Origin: a virus
IMG/VR virus record: IMGVR_UViG_3300037010_001654
Location: 1-21,583 of that record
DNA: 21,583 nt
Strand: one strand, 5' to 3'
In this document: positions 1-6,693 of the stretch, one piece after another
How positions within the stretch are numbered: position 1 is the stretch's first letter
Layout: the number at the start of each line of letters is the position of its first letter
Notes under the pieces: generated by a model
What the model was told of the DNA's origin: nothing
Databases searched by the model: none
Seen by the model: the letters and a program-made list of their open reading frames with translations, nothing else
Program-made: the position numbers and the translations under genes

Positions 1-780
1 AAGACGCCCGAACCGACTGTTGAAACGTGCGTTCCCGATGACCAGGAGACAGTTGAGCCGGAAGTCGCTGTTGCGGAAGTCGCTGTTGCGGAAGCTGATG
101 AATCGGATGAACAACCGCCGGCTTGCGATTCGGACTATGACGAAGAAGGCGGTCAAACGGGCTGGTCTGGCGAAAAGAATGGCGATTACGTCGTGCCGTT
201 GGGCGATTACATCGCGCCGTTTGTGCCCAACGAACTATGTGCCGCAACAAGGGACGAGCCTAAGCGCCCGACCGAAGCGTCCGGTCACGCTGGTCTGAAT
301 TACTACGTCGACGTAGATCAGTTTCGCACCGATACGCGCGTCACTGAAGCCTCACTGGATCAGTGCATGATCGAGCAGAATGGTCTGCGTGCCTATTACG
401 GCGCACAGGCTGCCCGAGCCGAAGCGCAAGCTGCTCGTATCAAGGCTAAATTTGAGGTCGTTGAAGCCACGCTCTACGATGAGCAGCGTAAGATTCTTGC
501 CGCATCTGGCGAGAAGACGACGGAGAAGATGGTCGAGAATGCCGTCAAGATGGATCGTCGCTGGATCAAAGCGAAGAGCATGGTAATTGAGGCAGAAACC
601 ATCGCGGCGATCAACAAGGGCCTGGTGCAGTCGCTCGCTGACAGAAGAGATATGATTATTCAACTAGGCGCAGATCGTCGTGATGAATACAAAGGGGCAG
701 CTCGTATCCTGGCGGAAAAACAGGACAGGGATGATCTGCGCGAACGTGCCTTGCGGCTCAAGCAGGGTGGCGCAGTGTAA
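1..780 (+). CDS. UvsY-like recombination mediator (5' truncated)
   Basis: The frame is open from base 1, so the gene starts upstream of the window. The visible N-terminal part is acidic and low in complexity, with a 15-nt unit repeated twice at 61-75 and 76-90 (EVAVA twice). The last ~160 residues are helical and charged (AARAEAQAARIKAK, LADRRDMIIQLGADRRDEYKG). This helical layout, and the position directly before an SSB gene and close to a RecA gene, resembles phage UvsY-type mediators that load recombinase onto SSB-coated single strands. T4 UvsY is shorter (about 137 aa), so the acidic N-terminal part would be an addition. The GTG at 193 lies inside the same frame and is not needed as a start. 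The coding call is firm; the UvsY assignment is inference from general pattern and context. Confidence 0.6.
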   Translation, partial: KTPEPTVETCVPDDQETVEPEVAVAEVAVAEADESDEQPPACDSDYDEEGGQTGWSGEKNGDYVVPLGDYIAPFVPNELCAATRDEPKRPTEASGHAGLNYYVDVDQFRTDTRVTEASLDQCMIEQNGLRAYYGAQAARAEAQAARIKAKFEVVEATLYDEQRKILAASGEKTTEKMVENAVKMDRRWIKAKSMVIEAETIAAINKGLVQSLADRRDMIIQLGADRRDEYKGAARILAEKQDRDDLRERALRLKQGGAV

Positions 781-802
781 GCAGGAAATAGTTTGCTATG
801 AC

Positions 803-834
803 TTGTGATATAAGTCAGCGGTGACTATAATTAA
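803..834 (+). promoter_or_regulatory. Palindromic promoter upstream of SSB gene
   Basis: A possible -35 TTGTGA (803-808) lies 17 nt before TATAAT (826-831), which is followed by TAA. The spacer contains the perfect palindrome AGTCA (813-817), GCGG, TGACT (822-826), whose last T is the first base of the -10. An extra TGACT half-site lies just upstream near 799. The same arrangement recurs near 9839, 17006 and 18103. It faces the SSB gene at 939, giving a leader of roughly 100 nt. Confidence 0.75.
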
Positions 835-863
835 AGGGCTGAAACGAGGTAAGCAACGAAATG

Positions 864-919
864 GTTGAGTTTTCTGACCGTCGTTGCCCGACTCTAAAAG
901 GCACTAACTAAAACTCAAC
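864..919 (+). promoter_or_regulatory. Stem-loop in SSB mRNA leader
   Basis: GTTGAGTTTT (864-873) and AAAACTCAAC (910-919) are perfect 10-bp complements. They close a 36-nt loop that can itself form a small hairpin (GTCG/CGAC near 880-892). The 3' arm ends 4 nt before the AAAAGGA ribosome binding site (924-930). T4 gp32 represses its own mRNA by binding a structured leader, so an analogous autogenous control site is a reasonable inference. A simple mRNA-stabilising stem is the alternative. Confidence 0.5.
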
Positions 920-938
920 TTTGAAAAGGAACTAAAAC

Positions 939-1784
939 ATGGACGCTACAAAACTGATGCAATTGATGAAAGACAAGAAGCAGTCTCTCAAGCAGAAAGC
1001 CAAAACACTCAAGCCTAACCCCGGTGCAAACCGTTACGTTCTGTTGCCTGGCTGGCGCAAGGGCGAGGAGTATATCTGGTTTCACGACTTTGGTCAGCAC
1101 TACATCAAGAACGCCGCTGGCGAAATTCAAGCTGTTTATCCCTGCCTCGACAAGACATTCGGAAAGCCTTGCCCAATCTGCGAAGGTTTGAGCAAGGCCG
1201 CGCGTATGACATCGGACGACGAAACCGTCAAGCTGCTGAAGGACGCCGCTTCTGGCCAGTCTTATCTGTTTAATGTTTTGGCCCTGGATGCTGATGACGA
1301 CACGACTCCGCAAATTCTCGAAGTTCGTAAGTCGGTATTCGGCCAGATCGTTGACCTGATCGAAGAATGGGGTGTCGCCGTGTTTGATCCGGTTGCTCCG
1401 CAGATCATTACAGTCAACCGCGATGGCAAAGGTTTGAACACCAAATATACCGTTCAAATCTCTCCGAAGAAGCACACCCTTCCAAAGGGTGTACTTGGCA
1501 AGCTGAATGACTTGGACGAGTACGTGCGTCAGGAAAATGAAGAGCAACAGCGTCGCGCTCTGAACGCCATCAACAACGTCGCCGGTCTGCTGCCTGCCGT
1601 TCCTTCTGACGCCGACAAGCCGCGTACCAGCTTCAGCACTATCGACAATGACGATGCCGCGCTGCGTGATGTGGAGGCGCGTCACGTTGTCTCCGCAAGC
1701 AAGCCGTTTGCCACTGACATCGCGCTCGATGACGAGCTGGATGATCTTCTTGGTGAAATGACTGGCGCTGGCGCCGACGCGTAA
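939..1784 (+). CDS. Single-stranded DNA-binding protein, gp32-like
   Basis: 281 aa. The protein follows the T4 gp32 plan: a basic N-terminal segment rich in Lys/Gln (residues 5-25), a core with a zinc site, and an acidic C-terminal tail (LDDELDDLLGEM). The putative zinc ligands are H49 or H54, C69, C78 and C81 (CPIC), spaced much like the His-Cys-Cys-Cys set of gp32. Such proteins coat single strands at replication forks, and their acidic tails recruit recombinase, mediator and replisome proteins. The ATG at 939 has AAAAGGA 8 nt upstream. The gene has its own palindromic promoter and leader stem-loop and is followed by an intrinsic terminator at 1811-1834, so it can be made as an abundant monocistronic message. 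The neighbours (UvsY-like, flap exonuclease, RecA) agree with this role. Confidence 0.88.
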   Translation: MDATKLMQLMKDKKQSLKQKAKTLKPNPGANRYVLLPGWRKGEEYIWFHDFGQHYIKNAAGEIQAVYPCLDKTFGKPCPICEGLSKAARMTSDDETVKLLKDAASGQSYLFNVLALDADDDTTPQILEVRKSVFGQIVDLIEEWGVAVFDPVAPQIITVNRDGKGLNTKYTVQISPKKHTLPKGVLGKLNDLDEYVRQENEEQQRRALNAINNVAGLLPAVPSDADKPRTSFSTIDNDDAALRDVEARHVVSASKPFATDIALDDELDDLLGEMTGAGADA

Positions 1785-1810
1785 TGGCGTAAGTCATTAG
1801 TAATCTAACG

Positions 1811-1834
1811 AAAGCCCTCTTCGGAGGGCTTTTT
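1811..1834 (+). terminator. Rho-independent terminator after SSB gene
   Basis: AAAGCCCTC, a TTCG tetraloop and GAGGGCTTT, followed by a T run, form a textbook intrinsic terminator 26 nt after the SSB stop codon. It ends just before the ribosome binding site of the exonuclease gene. Confidence 0.93.
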
Positions 1835-1848
1835 AACCAGGGGGATCC

Positions 1849-2754
1849 ATGAGCAAGACATTACTTGTCGATGCCAATAGTATTGGATATGCGGCCCATT
1901 ACGCCACGAAATTGACCTCGGGTGGGATGGAAACACAAGCGGTCTTTGGCTTCATCAAAACCATGCGCGAACTACGTGTGACTTATCCTGAACACAAGCT
2001 GATGTGTCTCTGGGACGGTCGCGCTGAATGGCGCTTCAACATCAATCCCGATTACAAGTCCAACCGTGAAGCCGACCCTAAGAAAGCTGCGGCTAAGGAA
2101 GCGTATGTGACTCAACGTCCGTATATTTCTCGCGCCCTGCATCATCTTGGTGTGCGGCAGATGACGGTCGCTACACACGAAGCTGATGACATGGCGGGGC
2201 TGCTGGTATCGCAACTTACGCAGAAGCCTGACAACGAGATCGTTATGATTTCTGGCGACAAAGACTGGATACAACTGGTTCGCCCAAATGTTATCTGGCG
2301 CGATTTGCGCGACGACAGTCGCATCGTCACCATCGACAACTTGATGGACAAGACTGGCTACGCGACACCGTATGGCTTTCTTGAGGGTAAATGCCTTCAG
2401 GGCGACTCGTCCGACTGCATTTCTGGCATCGGTGGTATCGGTGAAAAGGGAGCGCCAGAGTTCATCGCTGAGTTCGGGTCGGTTCGCAAGTTCTGGCAGC
2501 GCTGTGACAGCGGTGAATTCAAGCCCAAGAAGAAAGCGCACTTGCGTCTGTGTAGCGCGGAAGGGCGAATGATCTTTGGCCGCAATTTTCGGATGATGCA
2601 ATTGCTGAAAGTCGCTCCGCCCGCCAAGAGCGCGGTAAGTATCGACAGCGGCGAATTCAACAACGAGAAGTTCGGCGAATTGTGTGAGGAGTTGGCGTTT
2701 GTCTCGATTCTTAGAAATCAAGAAAACTTCACCAACGCTTTTAAGGAACAGTGA
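1849..2754 (+). CDS. 5'-3' exonuclease / flap endonuclease (PIN-like)
   Basis: 301 aa, a typical size for phage flap nucleases (T4 RNase H, T5 D15) and the Pol I 5' nuclease domain. Acidic metal ligands are visible in order: D8 (LLVDAN), D56 (WDG), E111/D113/D114 (EADD), and D137/D139 (SGDKDW). A helix-hairpin-helix (H3TH) segment follows at about 184-202 (LQGDSSDCISGIGGIGEKG). The Y69-K70 pair lies in the expected arch region. The enzyme would remove RNA primers and 5' flaps during lagging-strand synthesis and recombination. The ATG at 1849 follows a strong AGGGGG site. It lies right after the SSB terminator, so its expression depends on read-through or on the weak promoter-like site near 1790. 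Confidence 0.92.
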   Translation: MSKTLLVDANSIGYAAHYATKLTSGGMETQAVFGFIKTMRELRVTYPEHKLMCLWDGRAEWRFNINPDYKSNREADPKKAAAKEAYVTQRPYISRALHHLGVRQMTVATHEADDMAGLLVSQLTQKPDNEIVMISGDKDWIQLVRPNVIWRDLRDDSRIVTIDNLMDKTGYATPYGFLEGKCLQGDSSDCISGIGGIGEKGAPEFIAEFGSVRKFWQRCDSGEFKPKKKAHLRLCSAEGRMIFGRNFRMMQLLKVAPPAKSAVSIDSGEFNNEKFGELCEELAFVSILRNQENFTNAFKEQ

Positions 2755-2794
2755 GCGAAGCGGTTACATTTAATAAATTCAAGGAGATATAATT

Positions 2795-3814
2795 ATGAGT
2801 TCATCAGCACTGGCGAAAGCTCTGCTCGACGCAATTGGTCCGAACGACGAAGGACAAGAAGTCAAACACTGGCTTGATACCGGCTACCCGTTGTTGAATA
2901 AGATCATCAGTGGCGACTACGACAAGGGCATTCCGTGTGGTCGTATTATTGAAATGTTTGGTCCGCCATCTTCGGGCAAAACGTTGATCGCTACGCAGCT
3001 TATGATCGCCACGCAAAAGGCCGGCGGCTTTGCTGGCTTCTGCGATCACGAATACACCTATCAGATGCCGTTCGCTAAGAAGCTCGGTCTGAGCGACGGT
3101 GGCTCGAACTGGATTTATCGTCGACCGAGAACGTGGGAGGAGTCAAACACTATCGCGCTCAAAGCGGGTCAGATCATTCGCAAGAACAAGCTGGTGCCTG
3201 ACGATGCTCCGATTCTGTGGGTTTTCGATTCTGTCGCTGCAATGATTCCCAAGTCAATGTTGATGGACAAAGATGGCAGGGATCGCGGCATTGACGAGTT
3301 GAATATGAACGACACGACGGCCCTCTCGCGGGTCAGCTCCAGTACGTTGAAGGTTATCAATCAGATGACTGCCGAGCTGAATATGACGGCTTTGTATTTG
3401 AACCAAATTCGCACCAAGGTAGGTGTCGTTTACGGTGATCCGACTACGACGCCAGGTGGCGCCGCATTCGAGTTTTACGCTTCGGTGCGTCTTGCGCTCA
3501 GCAAGAAGCTGGTCAAGGACAAGGCTTCTGGCGATGTGGTCGGTCAAGTTACTGGCATCATGACCAAGAAAAACAAAGTAATTCGTCCATTTCAGGAAGT
3601 TGATCTGCGTTTGACTTTCGACGATGACGGCATGGCCCACTTCGACTTTACTAGCGGCATGTTGGACTTCTTGATTGAAAACAAGAAACTGGAAATGTCA
3701 GGTGCGTATATAAACTGGATTGACGGCAAGAAGTATTACAAGAAAGCGTTGGCTGAAAAAATTGAAGCTGAAGGTTTGCAGGAAGAACTCAAGACCTTGG
3801 TTCGGGCGGTCTAA
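2795..3814 (+). CDS. RecA/UvsX-like strand-exchange recombinase
   Basis: 339 aa, close to bacterial RecA in length. Walker A is GPPSSGKT (56-63). The catalytic Glu region is CDHE (83-86) and Walker B is ILWVFDS (D145). The L2 region carries LNQIRTK, a conserved Gln (Q204) and the GDPTTTPGGAAFEFYASVRL block, all of which closely track RecA. The protein would form filaments on single-stranded DNA and drive strand invasion for recombination-dependent replication and repair, working with the SSB and the UvsY-like protein. The start at 2795 has a strong AAGGAG site. The gene lies 40 nt after the exonuclease and is probably cotranscribed with it. Confidence 0.94.
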   Translation: MSSSALAKALLDAIGPNDEGQEVKHWLDTGYPLLNKIISGDYDKGIPCGRIIEMFGPPSSGKTLIATQLMIATQKAGGFAGFCDHEYTYQMPFAKKLGLSDGGSNWIYRRPRTWEESNTIALKAGQIIRKNKLVPDDAPILWVFDSVAAMIPKSMLMDKDGRDRGIDELNMNDTTALSRVSSSTLKVINQMTAELNMTALYLNQIRTKVGVVYGDPTTTPGGAAFEFYASVRLALSKKLVKDKASGDVVGQVTGIMTKKNKVIRPFQEVDLRLTFDDDGMAHFDFTSGMLDFLIENKKLEMSGAYINWIDGKKYYKKALAEKIEAEGLQEELKTLVRAV

Positions 3815-3821
3815 TCTGTTA

Positions 3822-3857
3822 TTCGGGTGATGCAAATTGGAACTCTCTATAATTAAC
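3822..3857 (+). promoter_or_regulatory. Probable promoter, TATAATTAA type
   Basis: A perfect TATAAT at 3848-3853 is followed by TAA, giving the same CTATAATTAA core as the palindromic promoters. The AGTCA/TGACT palindrome is absent and no good -35 is seen (TTCGGG at 3822 or GGGTGA at 3825). It lies in a 72-nt intergenic gap before the ASCH-like gene. Confidence 0.5.
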
Positions 3858-3886
3858 CTGTCTTCAACAGTGTAGGGAGTTTCGTC

Positions 3887-4237
3887 ATGAGTATCAGAGT
3901 CATTGGCTTTATTGCGCCCATTATCGGCACCGAGGATGAATTCAACACGTTTCGTTTGGGGAGTTTTTACGCCAAGCGTCTTTCTCCTGGGGATGAAGTG
4001 TTTCTTCTGGATGAGAAAGAGAAAATGGTCTTTGGTTGTGCAAGAGTGCAAAGCATCTACACCGGCGGTCTTGATGAAATGTGCGCTATTCACGCGCACA
4101 AGAACCACACTGAGCTTGCAAATGATCCGAGCACGGCGCCAGAGAGGCTGAATGAGACGATTCGTAAGATTTACGGCCCTCACATCGCCACTATGCACAG
4201 AAAAACAACTGTGATTTATCTCAAGAGAATTGAATAA
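3887..4237 (+). CDS. Small ASCH/PUA-like domain protein (tentative)
   Basis: 116 aa. The segment R-L-G-S-F-Y-A-K-R followed by LSPGDEVFLLDEKEKMVFG and a short beta strand (CARVQSIY) looks like an ASCH/PUA-type fold: a basic helix, then a GDxVxL strand and a G-x-A-x-V strand. Proteins of this superfamily often bind RNA or act on modified nucleosides. The match is by general pattern only, with no catalytic signature. The gene has its own probable promoter, and the ATG at 3887 follows a weak AGGGAG. It is the first of a run of small genes between recA and the gp47/gp46 pair. Confidence 0.55.
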   Translation: MSIRVIGFIAPIIGTEDEFNTFRLGSFYAKRLSPGDEVFLLDEKEKMVFGCARVQSIYTGGLDEMCAIHAHKNHTELANDPSTAPERLNETIRKIYGPHIATMHRKTTVIYLKRIE

Positions 4238-4291
4238 GTTTTGGGATAAACGACACACTGGATTCGACAAATACGGAGGTAGAGACGTTTA

Positions 4292-4669
4292 GTGATTACT
4301 CGCGTCAAGCACACGATCAACGGCAAGGTCTGCGGCATGTTCTATCGCTTTAAGGATGGGCGCTATCTGTATCTGGCATGGGTGTCGGGCGATAAGCCGC
4401 GTTCTCTGCATGTCAAGAAGAATGCTTGGTGTATTGATTTGTCCATCGTGCGTGAAGTCGAACGTCGTGGCTGTACTGCGATAGGCGTCGCGCACAAGAC
4501 CAGCAAAGGCGTGATCTATTACATTACGAACATTGCCGACATGCTGAATTCACCATCGGAATTCTACTCTGGTGGGAAGCAGCCACAGCGCTTGCTGCAT
4601 CGCGATTTGTTCCTTGTGAACACTTCCAAGAGTGCAGGCAACATCGCTAAGGCTATCAAAATACGTTAG
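4292..4669 (+). CDS. Hypothetical phage protein with GTG start
   Basis: 125 aa. An in-frame stop at 4280-4282 leaves GTG 4292 as the best start, with GGAGGT at 4275-4280. The N-terminal half looks beta-rich (GKVCGMFYRFKDGRYLYLAWV). The C-terminal half is basic (QPQRLLHRDLF, SKSAGNIAKAIKIR). No signal peptide, membrane segment or known motif is seen. I do not recognise the family. Codon use matches the neighbours, and the gene is placed colinearly between the ASCH-like and HicA-like genes. Confidence 0.65.
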   Translation: MITRVKHTINGKVCGMFYRFKDGRYLYLAWVSGDKPRSLHVKKNAWCIDLSIVREVERRGCTAIGVAHKTSKGVIYYITNIADMLNSPSEFYSGGKQPQRLLHRDLFLVNTSKSAGNIAKAIKIR

Positions 4670-4695
4670 TTACTCCTGACGTATTCTTATATAAT
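4666..4695 (+). promoter_or_regulatory. Possible promoter before HicA-like gene
   Basis: A perfect TATAAT lies at 4690-4695 in a TATATAAT context. The best upstream hexamer is TTAGTT (4666-4671) with an 18-nt spacer, which is weak. The site falls in the 53-nt gap before the gene at 4723 and lacks the AGTCA/TGACT palindrome. Confidence 0.45.
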
Positions 4696-4722
4696 GGTTT
4701 CAATTACAGAAAGGGTTGAACA

Positions 4723-4941
4723 ATGCTTTACTCGAAAGACAGGACAATAAACGATGTGGTTCGTGAATTACTGCGAGGCGATTGGGCGTTGAAGTCCAGA
4801 AACAAGCACATTCGCATTGAGAACAGAGTCACGCATGACGTAATCACTGTGCCATTCTCTCCGAGCTGCCCTCGTACAGTGCAGAACTGGCTGCATCAGG
4901 TCAAGAAGTCGTGCGGCGTTCAGGCAGCAAAGCAATGCTGA
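4723..4941 (+). CDS. HicA-like small protein (tentative)
   Basis: 72 aa. The order helix (INDVVRELLRGDW), strand with histidine (RNKHIRI, H29), strand (HDVITVPF), helix (RTVQNWLHQVKK) resembles the double-stranded RNA-binding-like fold of HicA/YcfA mRNA interferases, whose active histidine lies on the corresponding strand. No HicB antitoxin is visible next to it, so it may be a lone phage version used to cut or bind mRNA, or only a fold relative. The start follows an AAGGG site. Its last 31 bases overlap the next gene, which suggests coupled translation. The gene call is good; the function is a pattern-based inference. Confidence 0.55.
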   Translation: MLYSKDRTINDVVRELLRGDWALKSRNKHIRIENRVTHDVITVPFSPSCPRTVQNWLHQVKKSCGVQAAKQC

Positions 4942-5348
4942 TGACGGCCGCTCTTACATGCCTGGCGATGAACATTTACGCGGAAGCTCGCGGAGAATCG
5001 TTTATTGGGCAACATGCGGTCGCGCAAGTAACTATGAACCGTGCCAAACGCGATTCAATGAATGTGTGCAAGGTTGTAACGGCCAGCGGGCAGTTCTCGT
5101 GGACAACGAAGGTGGTTCGCAAGATCAATGGCAAGTACGTGCTGCTGAAAAAGGCAGAGCCGAAAGATAAGAAAGCGTGGGCGCTGGCGCAGAGCATTGC
5201 GTTCGTAACCATGAAGGGTTGGACGCCCGACATAATTGGTGGCGCAACCTTCTACCATACGAAGGCGGTAAATCCGTACTGGAGCAGAAGCAAGAGTTTG
5301 AAGTTGGTGACTGTAATCGGACAGCACTGTTTTTATCGTTTTGCATAA
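4911..5348 (+). CDS. SleB-like cell wall hydrolase
   Basis: Up to 145 aa. The block MNIYAEARGES, GQHAVAQVTMNRAKRD, CKVV, GQFSWT and later GATFYHTKAVNPYW matches the Hydrolase_2/SleB family, whose catalytic glutamate lies in the E-A-R-G-E motif. Such enzymes cut peptidoglycan. The start is uncertain: GTG 4911 gives a basic N-terminus plus a hydrophobic stretch (MLMTAALTCLAM), while ATG 4935 or 4941 would begin inside that stretch. Depending on the start it may carry a short signal-anchor or be cytoplasmic. It could be the endolysin, a lysis helper, or a wall-remodelling enzyme. It is oddly placed among recombination genes, without an adjacent recognisable holin or spanin. Confidence 0.78.
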   Translation: MRRSGSKAMLMTAALTCLAMNIYAEARGESFIGQHAVAQVTMNRAKRDSMNVCKVVTASGQFSWTTKVVRKINGKYVLLKKAEPKDKKAWALAQSIAFVTMKGWTPDIIGGATFYHTKAVNPYWSRSKSLKLVTVIGQHCFYRFA

Positions 5349-5376
5349 TAAGTCATTTGCGACTTGGAGAAGAGCG

Positions 5377-5574
5377 ATGAAGATTCATGTATGCACACGT
5401 TGCGGCAGCGGAAACGTCTTGCAGGATGTCTTTGTTCACTATAACGACAGAAAGAATGTCCAGGCATTCGATGATATTTACTGCGAAAACTGCGAATCGT
5501 TCTGTGAGACGAATGAAGTTGAAGTGCCTGACGACTTCGATGTGTATTCCGACATTTATTATGATTTATTATGA
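5377..5574 (+). CDS. Small zinc-ribbon protein
   Basis: 65 aa from ATG 5377, which has TTGGAG at 5364-5369. Two CxxC knuckles, CTRC near the start and CENC about 30 residues later, form a zinc-ribbon pattern with an acidic C-terminal tail (EVEVPDDFDVYSD). No enzyme motif is seen. It may bind nucleic acid or RNA polymerase, but that is only a general property of such folds. An upstream in-frame TTG at 5341 would add 12 residues and would overlap the hydrolase gene. I prefer the ATG because of the ribosome binding site. Confidence 0.65.
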   Translation: MKIHVCTRCGSGNVLQDVFVHYNDRKNVQAFDDIYCENCESFCETNEVEVPDDFDVYSDIYYDLL

Positions 5575-5625
5575 AAAGAAAGTATAAACATGTATAAACG
5601 TGAAGAAAATTTGGAGGAGTTGAAC

Positions 5626-6693
5626 ATGAACATGAAGCCTTATGGTTTGATAAGCGACACACATCATCATTTATGGTCAGCATTCGCCGGTGTAAACGAT
5701 AACGGCGTGAATTCCAGACTGCAATTGCTTCTGAACGAAACAGTTCGTTGCGCTCATGAGGTTCGCAAGGCTGGCGGCGACACCATCATTCACGCCGGTG
5801 ATCTGTTTCATGTAAGAGGTAGTATTGCGCCGTCCGTCCTGAACCCAACGCTCGACTGTTATGACAGTCTGATTAACGACGGTTTCAAAATCGTGATTAA
5901 CGCTGGCAATCACGATCTGGAGGGTAAGACTTCCGCGCGACTCAATAGCGCCATCACCGCGCTTGAGGGCATCGGCTGCGTTGCTGTTAATACGCAGGAG
6001 ATTGGTTCGCGCGTAGTAGATCGAGTGATTCTAATCCCCTGGATCGCCAATGTAAAAGATTTGCAAGAAGTTATCGTATTCGCTCGCGACGTCTGTCGTG
6101 ACCCGTCTGAGGTCGATTTGATTCTACATGCGCCAATTGATGGTGTAATTCCTGGTCTGCCCAATCACGGCTTGACACCAGATTGGCTCGGCATGCTTGG
6201 TTTTCGCTCTGTCTATTCTGGTCACTATCATCACCACAAAGAATTCGACCATCATGTTTATTCAATTGGTGCGCTTAGTCACCATACCTGGAGCGATGTC
6301 GGCACTAAGGCTGGATTTCTGGTTGTTGGCAAAACAGGCCCGAAGTGGTTTAAGAGTCACGCGCCAGAGTTTGTCGAGATTACCGCCGACACCGATCCTG
6401 ACGACATTCCGATGATTGTGGACGGCAACTACTGCCGTGCGGTGATTAACTCATCAAAACAGAAAGAAGTTGAGGAGCTTCGGCAGTATTTAATTGGGCT
6501 TGGCGCAAAGGGCGTGGTCATTCTGTCGCAGAAGGAGGCGACAGTGACGAAGCGTGACGGTGCTACGATAAAGGCTGGCGCGTCACTTGAAGTAAGCGTG
6601 GCCGATTTCATCAAGGGTCAGAGTTACGCCAATCCTGAAAAGCTGGCTGTACTGTGTCAGGAGATTCTGAGTGAAACAAGGAGTGCGACATGA
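5626..6693 (+). CDS. SbcD/gp47-like recombination nuclease subunit
   Basis: 355 aa from ATG 5626, chosen because GGAGGAG at 5613-5619 is ideally spaced. An in-frame ATG at 5590 lacks a good site. Metallophosphoesterase motifs appear in order: D11-x-H13 (ISDTH), G58-D59 (HAGDLFH), N95-H96-D97 (AGNHD), and G199-H200-x-H202 (GHYHHH). This is the Mre11/SbcD/T4 gp47 nuclease fold, which pairs with an SMC-like ATPase to resect DNA ends and make 3' tails for recombinase. The ATPase gene follows with a 4-nt ATGA overlap, as expected for subunits made in fixed ratio. Confidence 0.93.
   Translation: MNMKPYGLISDTHHHLWSAFAGVNDNGVNSRLQLLLNETVRCAHEVRKAGGDTIIHAGDLFHVRGSIAPSVLNPTLDCYDSLINDGFKIVINAGNHDLEGKTSARLNSAITALEGIGCVAVNTQEIGSRVVDRVILIPWIANVKDLQEVIVFARDVCRDPSEVDLILHAPIDGVIPGLPNHGLTPDWLGMLGFRSVYSGHYHHHKEFDHHVYSIGALSHHTWSDVGTKAGFLVVGKTGPKWFKSHAPEFVEITADTDPDDIPMIVDGNYCRAVINSSKQKEVEELRQYLIGLGAKGVVILSQKEATVTKRDGATIKAGASLEVSVADFIKGQSYANPEKLAVLCQEILSETRSAT

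Noticed and set aside
1790-1809. TAAGTCA-TTAG-TAATCT as a promoter for the exonuclease gene
   Set aside because: Only the left arm is intact, the -10 is poor, and a strong terminator lies immediately downstream.
5350-5365. AGTCA-TTTG-CGACT as a fifth full promoter
   Set aside because: One arm is mismatched and no -10 follows (the position reads TGGAGA, which is the ribosome binding site of the next gene). Kept only as a weak relative of the element.
5590-5625. Upstream ATG for the gp47-like gene
   Set aside because: The ATG at 5590 has no good ribosome binding site, whereas 5626 has GGAGGAG at ideal spacing and gives the normal SbcD-type N-terminus.
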